DNA of 64,000 nucleotides from Ophiodon elongatus (taxonomy: Eukaryota > Chordata > Actinopteri > Perciformes > Hexagrammidae), in assembly GCA_016806645.1 (NCBI GenBank), contig JACSYO010000384.1, forward strand, positions 1,883,001 to 1,947,000. Reading direction: 5' to 3'. The position numbers and the translations under genes are program-made. The notes below the pieces were generated by a model. That model had not been told where the DNA came from. It did no database searches and saw only the letters and a list, made by a program, of their open reading frames with translations. This document shows, in pieces, positions 27,001 through 42,000 of this stretch. The first letter of the stretch is position 1; every line of letters begins with the position of its first letter.

Positions 27001-30000
27001 TCTGTCAAAACGTTATTGACATTTCAGTTTCGCTGTATGGGAACGTCATTTTTACGAGACCAGGCCATCCAAGCAAGTGACTGGATTTGTGTCACATTGT
27101 CACTGGATTTCAGGTTGTGTGATTTAAGGCTATGCAGACCCTCTGCAGCTTACATATTATTATGTGATTGTCTCATTATGTTATGAGTTTTTCCTGTAGT
27201 TCACCTCTTTGATTCAAGTAGCACAGTAGTATGTGGAAAGTGTGGTACTTATATCATAATTCCAATAATGGTGTTTTCCCTGTAGCTTTTTTTTATTTTT
27301 TATTTTGTAGACAACCAGCTATTAGTAGCTATTAGTGTAGCCATTTGTTGTAGTTAAGTTCTGGTCCTTGTCAGTAGATCGTTGCCAGTCGAGAGATGTG
27401 CTTGGAGTGTATCTTCTTAACTGTTTACTGTTCCCTTTCTCTTTTTCCCACTGGTTTCCCTAACTGCTTATCTCCACAGGCTGACAGGAGTAAGAGTAGA
27501 AATAGTGTTTAACCTGATACAGAAGCTTGTATCTGGCTGCGTAGATAAAAGCATTGAAGACAGGAATACCATAAAACTAACTTGTCTCATGATCTGTGGC
27601 GAAGATACCGGTCTTCATATTGTATGTGTCTGAAGATATTGTCAGTCTATGGTTCTGCACAGCAGTGAAGACAGGAATGCTTCCATGTTAAATATTTTGA
27701 TGTAGCCCACCATAGAAAACCAACTGTCGATGAATGCACTCCTATTGCACAGTGATCTTGCGGCGGCCAAGCTCAGCTCTGTGATCGGCATAAATCAGGC
27801 TGCTAACAAGCAGGCATTAGATGATTAGCCATGATGATGAATGGCTCCTGCATGGTGGTATTATGGTAAAGAGAACTGCAAAGCCTTTACAGTGTGTCTT
27901 TATTTCATTGAGAAGTGCACTTCAGAAAGCGCGGTGACACTTGAACCAGATCAAGGTCTGATTACAATAACCTGCCCACTGAATCCCAGTGATGTCAGCA
28001 GTGCTGCATAGAGCTTCCAAGCAATCCTCAACTCAAAGTCTGGAAAGCTCACAATGCCGTGTCGTATTTACCATAAATTTGTATGACTGTTTATCCGTCA
28101 TTAGTAAATATAGTACTCATGGATAGTCCAGACTAAATAAGGGAAGCAAGGCAATTCTACTATGGGTTTTTTGTGAGCAGCTTGGACATCTGTTCAGCAC
28201 AAGGAATTTCACAAAGATGTAATGTCTAACTGCACCACTTATCCATTATGATCGGCTTTGTAGATTCACGGTAAGTAACTTAGCACCAGAGCCCCTCGGC
28301 CACTGGGGCACCCTGAATGTCAACATTTTTGTCTTTAGTTGACATGGAGTGCTTGAGTGCACCATTAGTTTTAATTTCCGGAGGAGGCGCAGGTTGACCT
28401 TCATATGTCACATCCTGCAGTAGGATCCAGCCCCCGAATGGGGAGACGATTAATCATGACTTGTATTCTGGGTGCAGTGGCCAATTTAAGACATTGTTGG
28501 CTCAGCTTGTCAGGCTCAACTCTACTAAGGAAACACAGCTCTACTTTTATCAGTTTAATTGTCCTTTTCAATGACAGGATTTAAAAAGTACAGTCGGCCC
28601 TGTTTAGGAGCTAATACTTAGTGCAAGAACGTTCAGGGGTTGCCGGCAGGTCTATCAGTCTTGATAGGTCAAAGCAGATGGGTTTTCACATCACAGCAAA
28701 AATGACAACAGTAAACACAACAACACCCATGTTATTACAGCCTCTGTAGGGCAACCTATACTTTAAAGGAGAAGAAGAATGGAGAATGTTTTGTTGGACA
28801 GATGAAGGTGACCAGACCCTCAATTACAATCAGGGATAGAGATTAGGGAGGCCATACAGGGGAGCTGGAGTCAGCAATTTTATAAAGAAAAGGTGAACGA
28901 GAAGATTTTTCAGAGTCTGGCAGAAGCATGGATATATCACATCGCTAAAATATGCAGGGAATAAAAAAAAAAAAAAAAGATACAGGATTATAGCAGAATT
29001 AGGGATAAAAATGCGTGCCGCAGGGCAAACTGAAAAGCAGTTATTAGACATGCCTTTTACAAAAGATCCTGTAGTGGGAAAGCGCACAAATCTATAGTTT
29101 CTACAGTCTACAACCAGCAGGTTGAAATGTTTTCCTCCACAGTGAAATGTCTCAGCAATTGTTTGGATTTCTTTCTTAGTTGATCAATAGTTCATGATCA
29201 AATACCTGGAAAACAAATTACATTCCCATCTGCCTAAGCTCTACTTAAAGCAGGATGTTAAACATTACTTGTTGAACATCAGCATGTTAACATTATTAGT
29301 GTTGGCATTTAAGCATTTTGGTCACCGCGGGGTTTCTACAACACATTCTAATTTCCCAACTCTTTTAATACAGAGGCTTGGTCAGTTGCCCTTAGCTCCC
29401 AACTATGACGCTCTGGGTACTCCTCTAGCATTAATGGACGTGTCCGTTTCTGCTCTTAACATGCATAATCTCCTTTTTTTTAAACAAACGTACGTCTTTT
29501 ACAGCCCGGGTCTATTCGAGTTATATGAAAGCCAGGTGCATCTCATATAAACACTAAATGGTGCCTTTGTGCGTCAATATCAGACACCGAGGGTCACAGA
29601 CCAAGCTGCGGTATTTAATGAGCAGGGTGGGAGAGCAGAGCTGTAGTCTTTCTAACATCTTTGTCAGCTTTTTGGCCAGCTGACAAACAAACGTTTGCAA
29701 TTCAAGTAGGAGCTAGAAAAGTCTAACATGACCTATTTGTAATCACCATTAGGATTCCGATATGAACAAGTTGTTGCTAGTCTGCATTAAATATTTACAG
29801 AAATCCAGTGTGACCTTAATGTCGCATTAACACCTTTGTGTAGAGTCAGTAGGGCTGTACAGGTGTTGGAGAGGTGCTAACAGGAAGAAAATGAAACAAA
29901 ATCCTCCCCAAAGGGAAACAGATCCTTGCACCTTAATTACTGTGAAAGCTATCCTTGTGACAGCGTTGATTTCTGGCTCTAGATTCCTCCTATATAGTCG

Positions 30001-33000
30001 TCGTAGTGCAGAATTAATGCCAAGCGAAACATGTGTATTGACAGTTTACGTCAGCTCTGCCCTACAGAGCAAAGAAGCGTCACCTAGACAGAACAGGAGA
30101 GACTGTGTGTCACCAATCCAATGCCTTCCATTACAAGTTATAATCATAATTACTTTAGCGAAGAATCAGAGTTGTATAATTAAAACCATTCGTTGGAATT
30201 AATGAATAAATCCTGTTCAAAGGTCTGCCTGTTCACTTCTACCTCTGTTGTATCATTAAATTATTATTCTTCATTAACCTTATCCCTCTTTACATTCCAA
30301 CAGTGTGACCAATGCAGCGTCTGCCTGTGTCACTGCAGTAAGGCAAGATTAATGCTGCCCTTTCAAAAATGTTCCAGGACACTCCCTCAGATCTTCAGTA
30401 AACAGCAGAAATATTTCTGCCACATCTGCATCCCCTTGCTTTGTAGAGGATGTCACTTCATGCCATAATGCTAATACAACAAAAAACATTCAATTATTTA
30501 TAAAACATAAACGCTGATGCACCTAGAATGCCTGAAATATTAATAGCAAATCATGGCAGGTAGAAGGGAGATGTATATCCTCTGTTGGTTGGAACTCGGT
30601 GTCGCCCAAAGGAAAGAAAAATAATTCCTGCATTTTTAAAAGCCGGACTTTTTGTAGGACCTGCCTCATGGCTCCTCTTCAATATTGATGTTTTTTTTTT
30701 TTTTCTTGCCTCCTACCGTCCGCTGCACATTTTTTTATCTCAATCGATGTCCGGTTGGGAAGCTTGCATTAGTTTGCTGGCAAAACACATTATGTGAAGA
30801 TGGTCAGATGTGACTATTAATGTCACTGAGAGCAGAGAACGGAGCAGAGCACCTGGCCTCGTCTTTGTAGTTGGTAATGTGAACACCGCAGATCAACCTA
30901 GGTTGCGGCGCATGATTAAAAAGGCAAGTTGAGGTCGTTGTGTGTGCCCAGATGTCAGCTGCTCACGCTGAGAGCTCCTTCTGAATAAGGCATCCTCAGT
31001 GACCCTGTGTATCCACAGTACAACAGGTTCAACTGAGTAGGCGAGGCGATGAAGGGGATCTGCTGAGGAAAATAAAAACAAGGTTTAACAATGAATTTGT
31101 CACAACTGCAATTATAGTGTTCCAACGGCAATTAAACTGGCTGTAAACCTGCAACTAGACTGTTAAATGGTGGGGACAGCAATCGACATACTGTAGGAGT
31201 TTATTTCCCTCGGCGTTGTGCATTGGCTGAATTTCATGCTGATGCAGGGATGGTTTCTCAGCGGCCATGATGTCCACTGCGTATATGTGCAAGACGACGT
31301 TTATAATTTTATACTTTTAAGAATTACACATATGATTTCAAGAGTGCTGTGTGTACCTTTTCAATCTTGTCTCACTGGCATCTCGAAAAGGGTCAGTGCC
31401 CCTCGGTATCTGATACCTACGCACAGAGGCACCCTTTAGCATCTGTCTACGCCGCACTGGGCTTTCAACTAAGTCCAATGCCATCCCACCAGCATCATTA
31501 TAATATGCTCAGAGCAACTGACAACGTATGAAGGCCGAGAGTATAAAGAGCTGCTTTTGGGTGGGTGGAGGTGGCGGTGGTGGTGGTTGGGGATGGGTCA
31601 AACAAACACAGGACTTTCACCCTGGAGATCTTTCTTTGTGTCCCATGTGAAACTAAAAGTCAATGTTGTTTTGTCTACTTATTTTTTCACGTGAGTTGCT
31701 GGTGAGTCAAGTTAATATCAACCACAATCTTTTTCTAACCCTTAGTAAGTGGTTTCGTGGCCTTAACCTAAACCTCTTAACCTGAAGACGGACGTTTATT
31801 TTGAAAAGACGCTATGTATGCATATATATATATATATTGTTACGCTGTCCTTGACACATCCAACACTGACGCTAGAGGGGTACCTAGAGCAGCATAGTTT
31901 GTGATTAAGAATGGGGTGACCTTGTCCAGCTGAATCTCCTGAACAAGGGTCAATACTATTTACCAGGGAGAACTTTAGAACTTTAATCTAAGTTCAAACT
32001 GTAGATATTGTCAACAAATCCTTAGTTAGATCTAGTCCCCATCCTGTCTGTGACACTTACCTTACAATAAGAAAACCATAGAATAACACCAGTCGTATCT
32101 TTTTAATGTTTTTTTCATGCATTCTTTTTGTGTGTCTTTTCTGTTGTCTTCATCCAGCTCTTCATCACATGGCGTTTTTGCACAACAATTCAGACTGCAG
32201 GTCGACTGTCGCTCAAACAGTGTTCATTACAGTTTGTTTATTTTTTAGTTGATGAAGTTCATTTCATCTTTTATTTCTTTATAATCCAGTTTGTTCCAAA
32301 CAGACGATAAGCAGCATCTCTTTCTCTTGTCGGTGAAAACATCAGGCTTTACAAGTGAGACTAATTACTTTTTCCTCTTCTTTGTAGAGCCTTGATAGAA
32401 ATATTGTGGTTCGCAGCCACGCACGAGTGTCCTCGCTCACCTTGAAAAATGTCCTGTTCACGTACGCCGGCCAGTACCTCTGCACCGCCAGCAACTCCAT
32501 TGGCCAGGACAACAACCACATGTACCTGGAAGTCCGCTGTAAGTCACCAAACTCTACTTGCTCTAATTGTTTATCACTGCTGTCAATACACATCACTTTT
32601 TGTTTGTCATGTTCTACTTTATTTGTGAATGGATGAAGCTACTAGTGTTAACAGCTGCTTTGAATTTTGCATTTGTTTTTTTTTGCTGTTGTCATTTTGA
32701 TATTTCATCTCACTGTCAGAATGAAAGCAAAATAATAATAATAATAATAATAATATTTTCGCCAAACGTTGAAATATGTGTTGAAGAAAAAGAATATAAC
32801 GAAAAATGTACTTTATACGTTTTTCTTTTAACACAAATTTCTGTGATTAATTAATGCCAGATGTTAGATAATATTTTGAACACAGCATCCCATCTCAATA
32901 AACTTCCTCTACTGCACATATTAGAGACTTATATCAGTCAAAAAAATAAAAACAAAAGTGTTAAAATGACAAATTCATTGATGATGAGATGAAGAAAGGG

Positions 33001-36000
33001 TTAGAGTGATTAAAGGGATCATTCAGATTTTTTTAAGTTGATTGTATGAGGTACTTTTCCATATTGTGTATTACCTACAGTAGATGACAAGAGTAATATC
33101 ATGGGGGCAAAGCAATGTACAGTTGTGGGCAGATGCAGCAAAAAGTATTTCAGATACCTGAAAACATTTAAGTGTATGCAATATGCAATATTCAAAAGAT
33201 TGTTTTGCTTTCCCTTGCCATCAGACAGCCATTTCCAATGGGAAACTGAAGCTGTTTTATCGATGTTGCTCTCTTCAAAGCATTTGAACTTGCACTATGG
33301 TTTTTAAAGAGTAGTTTGGATTCAGCAAAGTCACACAATAACACAAACAAACTAACCGATGGAGACAGCTGTAGGCCAGCAACTCCTATGTTCTGCTGCA
33401 TTAAAATGACTGTTTGTGTCAAAGAAGTCGCGTGGCTTTGAAGCGAGCATAGGCGGATGCCACGTGATCACTTCCCCGCCAAAAAGCGCTGTGACGGGAA
33501 AGTAAAGTGGTGAAAATGTTCCACGTACAGCGTACAGTTATACCCTACAGGTAATGCACTCACTATGGATAACCCCACTTCAAAAATCTGAATTGTCCCT
33601 TTGAGTCAGGATATAAAGGCTAGAAGGAAACTTTGTTACAGGCCTTCATCTATCTTTTCTTGGCATTGACCGAGAAACGCTGCCGCAGTTGCTCCTGTCT
33701 CCGCATTTCCGCAGGAAAGTCTTCAAATGAAATGTCATGTAATTAAGAGTCAGTTGAAAATGTTTGTGAGTGGTCGTCGATTGTAGAAGCCCATGATTTG
33801 ACCGTGATATATCATCAGGCTATGTTGCTCAGTGCATTCCAGGAGTAATTGTGTTGCAATCGACGTTTCTGGTGCTCAGAGACATTTTCCCAACATGTCT
33901 GTTTCTGCTAAGGTAGTGATGTCCTCTGTTCCCTAAAATGGCTGTTGACAGGACTCTGACAGCTTCTTCTGGGCTTTGCTCATTAGCTGTTGATTTTACC
34001 TGTAGGCGGAACAATCAATGACACAAGCTTTTCACGAACAGAGACTTTTAGATGGAGTTCTGCAGCCCGATGGAGTAAAGTCAACACTGCATGGCTTTAA
34101 CAGGATACTTTCACATTAAAGTTGCTATTTTGCTCATTTGCCCCATCTCTACTAAAATTGAACTGAGTTGCCCGCAATTAAAACAATGTCGCAGGGAGTG
34201 AAGTTTCACCTAGTGCATTTTCGAATAAAAAGGTAAAGAAAGACACTACTAAAACATAAAAGTGTCATATTATACAACTATTTGGTTTGAAAAGAAGAAA
34301 GTGTTATTCTAAAGCATTTATCGATCGCTTTACTTCCTTAAGCTGCAGATTACTGTATCATGCATAAAGTTACCGTACAGCACAAGACTGAACTCGCATG
34401 TCAGTGTGTGTGTGTGGGAATGTAAAGATGATGAAGTCTGTCACAGGAAATGGGCTCCTGGTGTAATTTTCAAAGAGACTTTTCCACTGGTCATAACTGT
34501 ACTTGCATGGTGCAACCCATATATAGTATATTGTTGCATAAATGACCACACTATGTTCAAACTAAGCTTGACCTTACACATAACTGGTACAACAGGCTGC
34601 TCGGCATCGGCTGCACAAAGCTGACTATGTACGTTTTTTGGGTGGTAAATTAAAACTGCCTCAAATTGTTAAACGACATAGCTCGCAATAAATCCTTCAG
34701 TTTATATGAGCATTTTAAAAAAAAAGAATATAAAAAACAGTGCACTGGATGCAAATAGATAAATATGGAAATCTGAAAATCAGAAGAAGACATGGGGAAG
34801 TGCTTGTTAAGACCAAAAGAATGTTTCTGAGGATACAGTGTCTGGGCAGTCACCTCTGTTTCTGGAGATAAGTGAGAGAGCAGTGTTTGCTGGGTCAGTG
34901 GTACCAGTGCGATTTGTTACCATGGAAACAAGGGTCTCATTTCTGACATAGCCTCAAGGTACAGTGGCTTTTGAGGCTTAGAATTCCGTGCAACAGTGTA
35001 ATTACTATTTTCTTTGCATCCTAACTCTAGACTAAAATGCTCGTGCAACTATTGTGTCGGTGATTGGCAGTTATACATATACTAGAGACTGATATAGACT
35101 GTTATAACGTGAGATTAGGGTCATCAATAATTCAAAAATAAAGCACTCAAATGTAAAGAATTTCAAATGTAACCATTATGAAGTTGCTTGCAGATGTTCA
35201 TATCCATTTAGGGTCAACAGTAAAAGACTAGTGGCTTAAAGTCAGGACTTTAACTTCACAGTTTCACTTCAACTCTGATGTGCTGCACTACAGAGACAGA
35301 ACAAAACTGCCTTGAAACACAGAGACCGTATATCTTAAAAGTAAGCTATCCTCTGGAGAAACCAACATACTTTACCATCAATCAGGTTTGCAGACTCAGA
35401 AATGTACCCGGTGTAATTTGGCATTCTCCAAACACATCCTTGGAAAGATTGGATTTGCACAATGGAAGCCAAATCACACTTGATCTCGTTTTGGAATCTA
35501 TTGCATGTCACATGGTCAAAAATAAAGGGATAAATGAAGCCAATGAACATTTAATTGGATTAATATGGCCTGCTCTCAATGCACCAGCAATTTGCTCAGA
35601 GATATAATCACGACGCAGCATTGATGGAGTTGTTTGAGGGCTTGCAGTTTGCTAGAGTAATCAGCAAGTAATCAGGTAGCTGATTCACTGTTGCCAAGCA
35701 ATTATCGATAAGAAAAGGTGCTTTGTCTTGAACACAGCTCTCACTCTCTGTCCCCTCTATCGCCACTCGCCCACTCACACAATGAAAGCCTTATCAAAGC
35801 ATGGAACTTCCTATCTGCTGCACAGCATGATCCCATTAGCTCATCTGAGTGTGCCTAGGTTTGCTGCTATAGGACTGATAGGAAAGTGTTAATAACTTCT
35901 CTGTTTGAGCTCCGTTTTGTTAGCAGCTGAGGTTTGTTTAGCATGAATGTCTAATAATAACACTGTTTAGGCTGCAATCAGTTCCCCCTATCTACTTGTC

Positions 36001-39000
36001 TCTGTCCTGCTGGTTATTGAGTGCTGAAGGGATGACGTACTTTTGTAAGTTAGTATCGTACTGGTTCCAAAAAAGTCGATGGGATTCTTTTACTGGATTT
36101 TGGATAAATGTATAAAGACTAAAGTCAAAATTACACTTCAGTTGACACTTAAATACACGTAATGTGTTTCTTTGCTTTCTTTCCAAGAGTTAAATGAGAA
36201 GATAAGCCAATAAATGAACGCATCTTTTATGATTTTTGAAGTATCAATGATATCCACAGAAGTAAAACGCTAACAAATAAACAAACTTCACCACGGTTGC
36301 ATGAGCGTGAGTATCCACAACAAGGCTGTAAATGGCAGTGAAATTTTTTTAATATAGCGCATGTCATTACACGTATATTCACGTCAAGTAAATATAAAAA
36401 AACTTGACTTTATTATATCGGTCAAAAAAAACATTGACGAAGGAACTGACCAACATTTCTCACAATTCAACATTTTCTTTTAAAACTACGATCCGTACTA
36501 GAAATACAAGTTATACACGTACACACATATCAGTATGTAGATACATACATTTATATATAAATATACACAATCTACTTATATCCCGTGTTTTATCTTTGTT
36601 TGTGATAGTGAATAATAAATACAATTACTCACTCCAAAAGGTAACAAAACATACTTAATTCCTAAATTCCTACAAAAAGTAGTTATATTTAACCTGTATC
36701 AAAGCTGTATAGACTGTATAATATATACAGTATATTGCATTATTAGTTGATGAGAGTTTCATGGTACGATTTCATCAAAAACATCATCGTTTATTATTAT
36801 TATTATTATTACTATTATTCTCAGTTACAATTATCCTTAACAGATTGAGAAATAAAACATGTTACATTTGTGTTATCAGCACTGTAGCATGTTAAATAAA
36901 CTACTACATGAAAAATAACATCAGCTATGAGCTTTAATAAATAATATGCTATGAATATTAACAATTAAGATATACTGTAGATGCAAGATAACGCAGCCAG
37001 GCTAATCCTGTCTTTACCTTTATCTCTCACACACACACTCGAGTTATTTATCTTTTTACTACTGTAGATAACAAAATGCACACGGTATGATAACCGTGTG
37101 AATGTGAAAACCCGCCGTTATATCAGTTATGTAGGTGACCTACATGATTATTCGCAAACATATCAATAATCTCACCTGGACCATTCTAGGAAGCTATAGA
37201 AATCAAACGGGCAGGTCACATGCACTGTAGTGAGTCAACAAGACCCCAAAGCAGCATTGGTAGAAAGAGTGAGCGTCTAATCAGGGCTGCAGGAGATGGA
37301 GCGTTTATTGACTCAGCCTCGTCCATCAATTCCAGCAGCAGCACACTGCAGAGTTTTCAAGGATCCAGGGTCAGAAATAAAGCCCCGGCAGTGTCAGGGG
37401 CCACAGCATTTCACAGCACACAGGAAACAAAGCATACTTCACTGCATTCAGAAGCACTGCTCAGTGATGTGAGCAGGATATAATAAAAGGAAATAATGCA
37501 GGAAAAACATCATCATCTCCTGTTATGGCCTCTTACCATGCTGATGAATAAGGCTCCAGGTTAAGAGCTTTGACCATATGGTATCAATTCAATTAAATGA
37601 GCACATCAGAGAGGGGTGCTAGATAGCACTTAAACCATGGCATGAATGGTGGCAGTGTTATTGGTATCTCTGCAGGTATAGGTGTTGCAGAGAGGAAGGA
37701 TCTAATTTCCATCAAACCCTAAAATTGTTTATAGCATTCAGAAGTGGCAGGGTCCAGCTCTGATATTTCTGTTCTCACTGCGTACTAATGGCACTCAGCC
37801 CTGTGAGACGTTGGAGGTTTTGTAATTGCTGAGCTGGTTCATCTCGCAATAAAATTTGCAACAAAAAGTGGCAATTTAATGTTGCTGAAACCCCCCATAG
37901 GTTGTCTTTAAACCTGAAACGGATATCATAAAAGACCTTGCCTTGAATGTACAGGAGTAAGACAAATACAGCCATTATACTATACTTAGCATTTGTTTGC
38001 CATTAAGATTCCAGGTTTCTGTCAGCATTGTCGTGATTGCTCCAGCTGCCCCCGGGAGTGTGTTTTTAAACCTCTTTTTTGATTGCAAAGATTTCTAAAT
38101 GAAATGTCTCCCTGGTAAGCCTTGATAACGACAGCTGGGAATGCTGAGAAGAGGAGCTTCAGGGAATGGAGGCAATATTGCCATCCCACAATTCCTTGAT
38201 GCTACTATAGAAAACTCTGTGTGGCCTTTCCCAGATTCCTATCAGCCCTGTGGATTTTTCATCCAGAGATTTGATGGGTTTGATGATAATATGTATGCTT
38301 GTAGAATCAATCAACATTTCCTCTCTCCCTGTCTCACACACTTCTGAAATCAGTATAAGAGTTAGTGCTCTCACTCTCAAATGTCTTGGAGTGTGAGTGG
38401 ACTAGCAATTCTGAGATTCTGAAAGTCTTGTAGTTAGCTACTAAGGGATAAAGAACTCGTTCCTCTGTTAGAGATTATCAGGCGCTTAAAGACAAATCCA
38501 TAAAAAAAGAAAAAAAAAAAAAGTAAACATGCATCTTAACATTTATTGTCTCATAGATGTGTGCAACACTATTTAACTTTTTCTTAATTTGTTCTCTTTC
38601 ATTGAAGCACTACTAGCACGAGTATGTCTTATTTTAGTGCACTTGCCTGGTTCACCAGAAACAGTGCTGATGCTTTGTGTAATGATTTATAGTCATGCCT
38701 GGATGCACTGTACAACATAGGTATTTACTTTCTTTTCTTTGTATTCATATTTAAAAGAAGCATTTCCAGTCGACATTGCATCTATTTGTTGCCTAGTCTA
38801 AGTTTAGTTGAATTCTCCTGGGGCTATGGTTCCTCCAAATCCAAATCTCTCATTGACCTTGAAAAATGAGAACATATTTCAATGTTTTGACTATTCAGAT
38901 CTATTGCACAAGCCTACCTACGCACATCCAGTATTTATCATTGTTTAAAAAGGATAAACCCTTTGGATTTTTTTCCAGTGGTTAGTTGATTCTGTCCTGG

Positions 39001-42000
39001 CAAGATGAACCATATTGAAGGAGTATCAGTAAAATGTTCCAAAGAATGCCTGTTGTGATGTTTTCCATCTTCTCTCCCCCGTGTTGCTGCAGATGCTCCA
39101 AAAATCCTGGGTCCAGTGACAGTGTACACGTGGGAGGGGAACGCGGCCAACATCAGCTGTGAGGTGGAGGCTCACCCCGGAGCCTCAGTGGTTTGGTTTA
39201 GAGACGGCCTCCAGCTGCCCTCTGCCAACACCACCAACATGAAGATCTACAACACACCAACCATCAGCTACCTGGAGGTCTGCTGCACCTTACTGACATA
39301 TAAAAGCAAAAGGGTTCATAGAACATATGGACAATATTGTCAGGGCATGCCATCTTTCACATGAATAGCTAATAAGTAGTTTGAGAGAAAGTGTTTGAGT
39401 AAGGAGCGCTATATGCTAATGACCCCGTGCGTAAGGATTTGTTCCAACACTTGATATCTGAGCATCTGCATAACGACCATTTTCCAAAAGAGTTGCTCTA
39501 ATTCAGCAATGAATAAACTGCTAAATGGTTCAAAACCGATAACTAATGATTTAATCCTCAACGGTACATATTCAGGTTCTTCACAGGTCTACTCCGTTCC
39601 CAGAAGTATTTTCTTCTTGATCGCCTGCGGTGCCTGGCCGCATGACCTCTCAATGTTTTTGTCTTTTTCTGTTTCTCAGATTACCCCTGATTCTCAGAAT
39701 GACTTTGGGAGCTACAACTGCACAGCAACCAATGTGATGGGCTCGGAGTCCAAGGAATTCCTTCTGATCCAAGCAGGTTTGGCCTTGCATTTAAGTTAAA
39801 GTGTGTAGTGTGTTTTTTCTTTTTTTATTCTTATGTATTTTATCTTTTTGTATTTTTTAAGAAAAATTTATATAAGTTCAAATCCCAAATGTGGGCAAGT
39901 GAGAAGTATTGGTGGTTTAATGACTTTACAGCCTAGAAATAATTATGCCAAAAACAAAAAAAAAGGAAGAGAAGAAACAGTAAAACAATGTGACATTGTG
40001 GATCTAACCACCCACTGTGAAATGGTCATACCAAGGTCAAGATGAATCCCCTGGGTGGAAACATGGGGGGCAATATAACCAGGTGCAAGGCCCATCAAAG
40101 TAATGGATAACATTTTAAAGCCAGTGTAGGGAGAAAATATATATTTAAAATGATGTCCAAAAGGCAGCATGTAAAGAGAGAATATGCACAGAGGCACTCC
40201 ACAACTCCGGCTGGTAATGAGCAAAATTCTAATGGCAGTGGATTTGTCCTTTAAGTGATACTTTCTTTGCACTGCAAATCGTTTGTGTTAGCTATATTTG
40301 GTATGCAAATAGTTTTGGACCCATTGAAGGAGGCAGGTCACTCAGGACCTTGTCTAAATACAGAGTGGTCGAGTTAATTGTGCTAACAACCTCGGCTGCC
40401 ACTGTGTAATATACTCTCGGCCCTTTGAGGTGTTTTCTCTCTGCGTTTTCATTTGCTTCATAACTCATGATATGGTGAAAGGGACTCCCTCCAACCGTGG
40501 TATAAACTAAAAGTGTTCCAAAAAGAACCCAACTCAAATACATCTTCACACCTTATTTTCCACATTGAAATGTCAATGAGAAAATCAGACAAGTAGCATT
40601 GGAGGCAAAGAGCTTCACTAAACAAAACGATTTCAATTTCAAGGGTAATTAAACTTTCTCTGCATTACATGCTAATGGTAAACAATCCGACAAACATCCA
40701 GTAGCTTTGTCATTACAGAAGGAGCATTTCCAGTTGTGTTTCTGTTTGCATGATGGGAGTGAGAAGCTCTTGGAAGTTTGCAGACGTGCATAAATGAGTC
40801 GATGATTTGTTGATTTTTTCGCCTTTTAGCACTGAGGCCGTGGTTACACTTGTCTTTTCAATGTGACTTTTGTGATTGGATGAGCCAGATCAGAACCCAG
40901 CTGTGTCCGCATATGTGTGTCCATACCTGACACTTCACAATAAGATCTGCCTCATTGAATAGGGATAGGATATATTTCATGGTCAAAAGAGCGTCTGTAA
41001 AACGATGGATGAACTCATTTCATTTCCTATAAATTCCTCACAATAAAAGTCCTCTGTTGATTTTGCTGCTTTAGCAGACTTACTTTATTGAATAATCGCC
41101 ACCAACAAAGCTATGCCTATAAATTCTTCACAATAAACTTTGCCTGTTATTTTGTTGTTCAAAAATGTTTTAATTTTGAAGCGGTAAAATTAGGAAATGT
41201 TGGGTTTTCATCAGCAGTAACTTAACATGACTCCGCTAAAAATGTAAAGCTGATGGTGTCGCTATAGACAAAAGGTCATGGCGTCAGTAAAATCAAAAGG
41301 GTTCTTCCTAAAGGCAGCCTGGATGTGATTAGTAAATGTCTTGGCAATCCATCCATAAGATTCATTTTCTCGTGTACAAGTGTAAGTTTTATCTTTATCG
41401 ATGCACCAGAGGAAAGGTCAGGGAGTCACTCGGTTAAAAAAAAAAGAAAAAACATGAATATACCGTATCAAATTTTATGAGCAGTAATTGTAAAGAGACC
41501 CAAATTGAATGGATGGAATTAACACCCACTTGGCATACTGATTACCGCCATTAGGCCCTTCCCCTGAAAGATAAAAAGACAGCATTACATATTGTGTCTA
41601 CAGAAGACTACTGAATCGAGTACGGTGCTCCATCTCTGTGACACTCTGCCCTATCTTCATCAATCAAAGTGTGACTCAGGCTGGAGGTAAAGCTGTCGCT
41701 GCAGGCTCATTCAGGCATGTCCAACAGATCTGCAGTACTTTGGTGACCAGAGGCTTTGGGGCACCAGAGGCATGCCAGCACCACAACTGTCAAAGGGGCT
41801 GATTTAAAGCAGAACATTATCAGTAGGTGTTGCAGTGGCCGGTATCAGTCTGAGGCAACCACATCAGCATCTTCTGATGCATTGAAATAAAATGATCTCA
41901 CTGCCCATGCACATAGATAGCTTGGTAAGGCACACATATACAGTCCTGCAACCCTACATTGTAGAGACTCTGAATTCATTTCAAGGTATCTCACACAAAA

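Larger units (their letters stand above)
25220..32387 (+). other. ncam1: Intron 7, second part (VASE to exon 8), with several repeat insertions
   Basis: This stretch of 7.2 kb holds interleaved inverted repeats at 26575-26624, an inverted-repeat element at 26640-27056, an A-homopolymer at 28963-28978 and a dispersed element at 31561-31900. No further exon with paired splice sites was recognised. Confidence 0.8.
32539..39092 (+). other. ncam1: Intron 8
   Basis: This intron of 6.6 kb carries AAT and TTA microsatellites (32731-32754, 36790-36810) and a terminal-inverted-repeat element (33011-33604). The remainder is AT-rich; no other exon was recognised. Confidence 0.8.
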
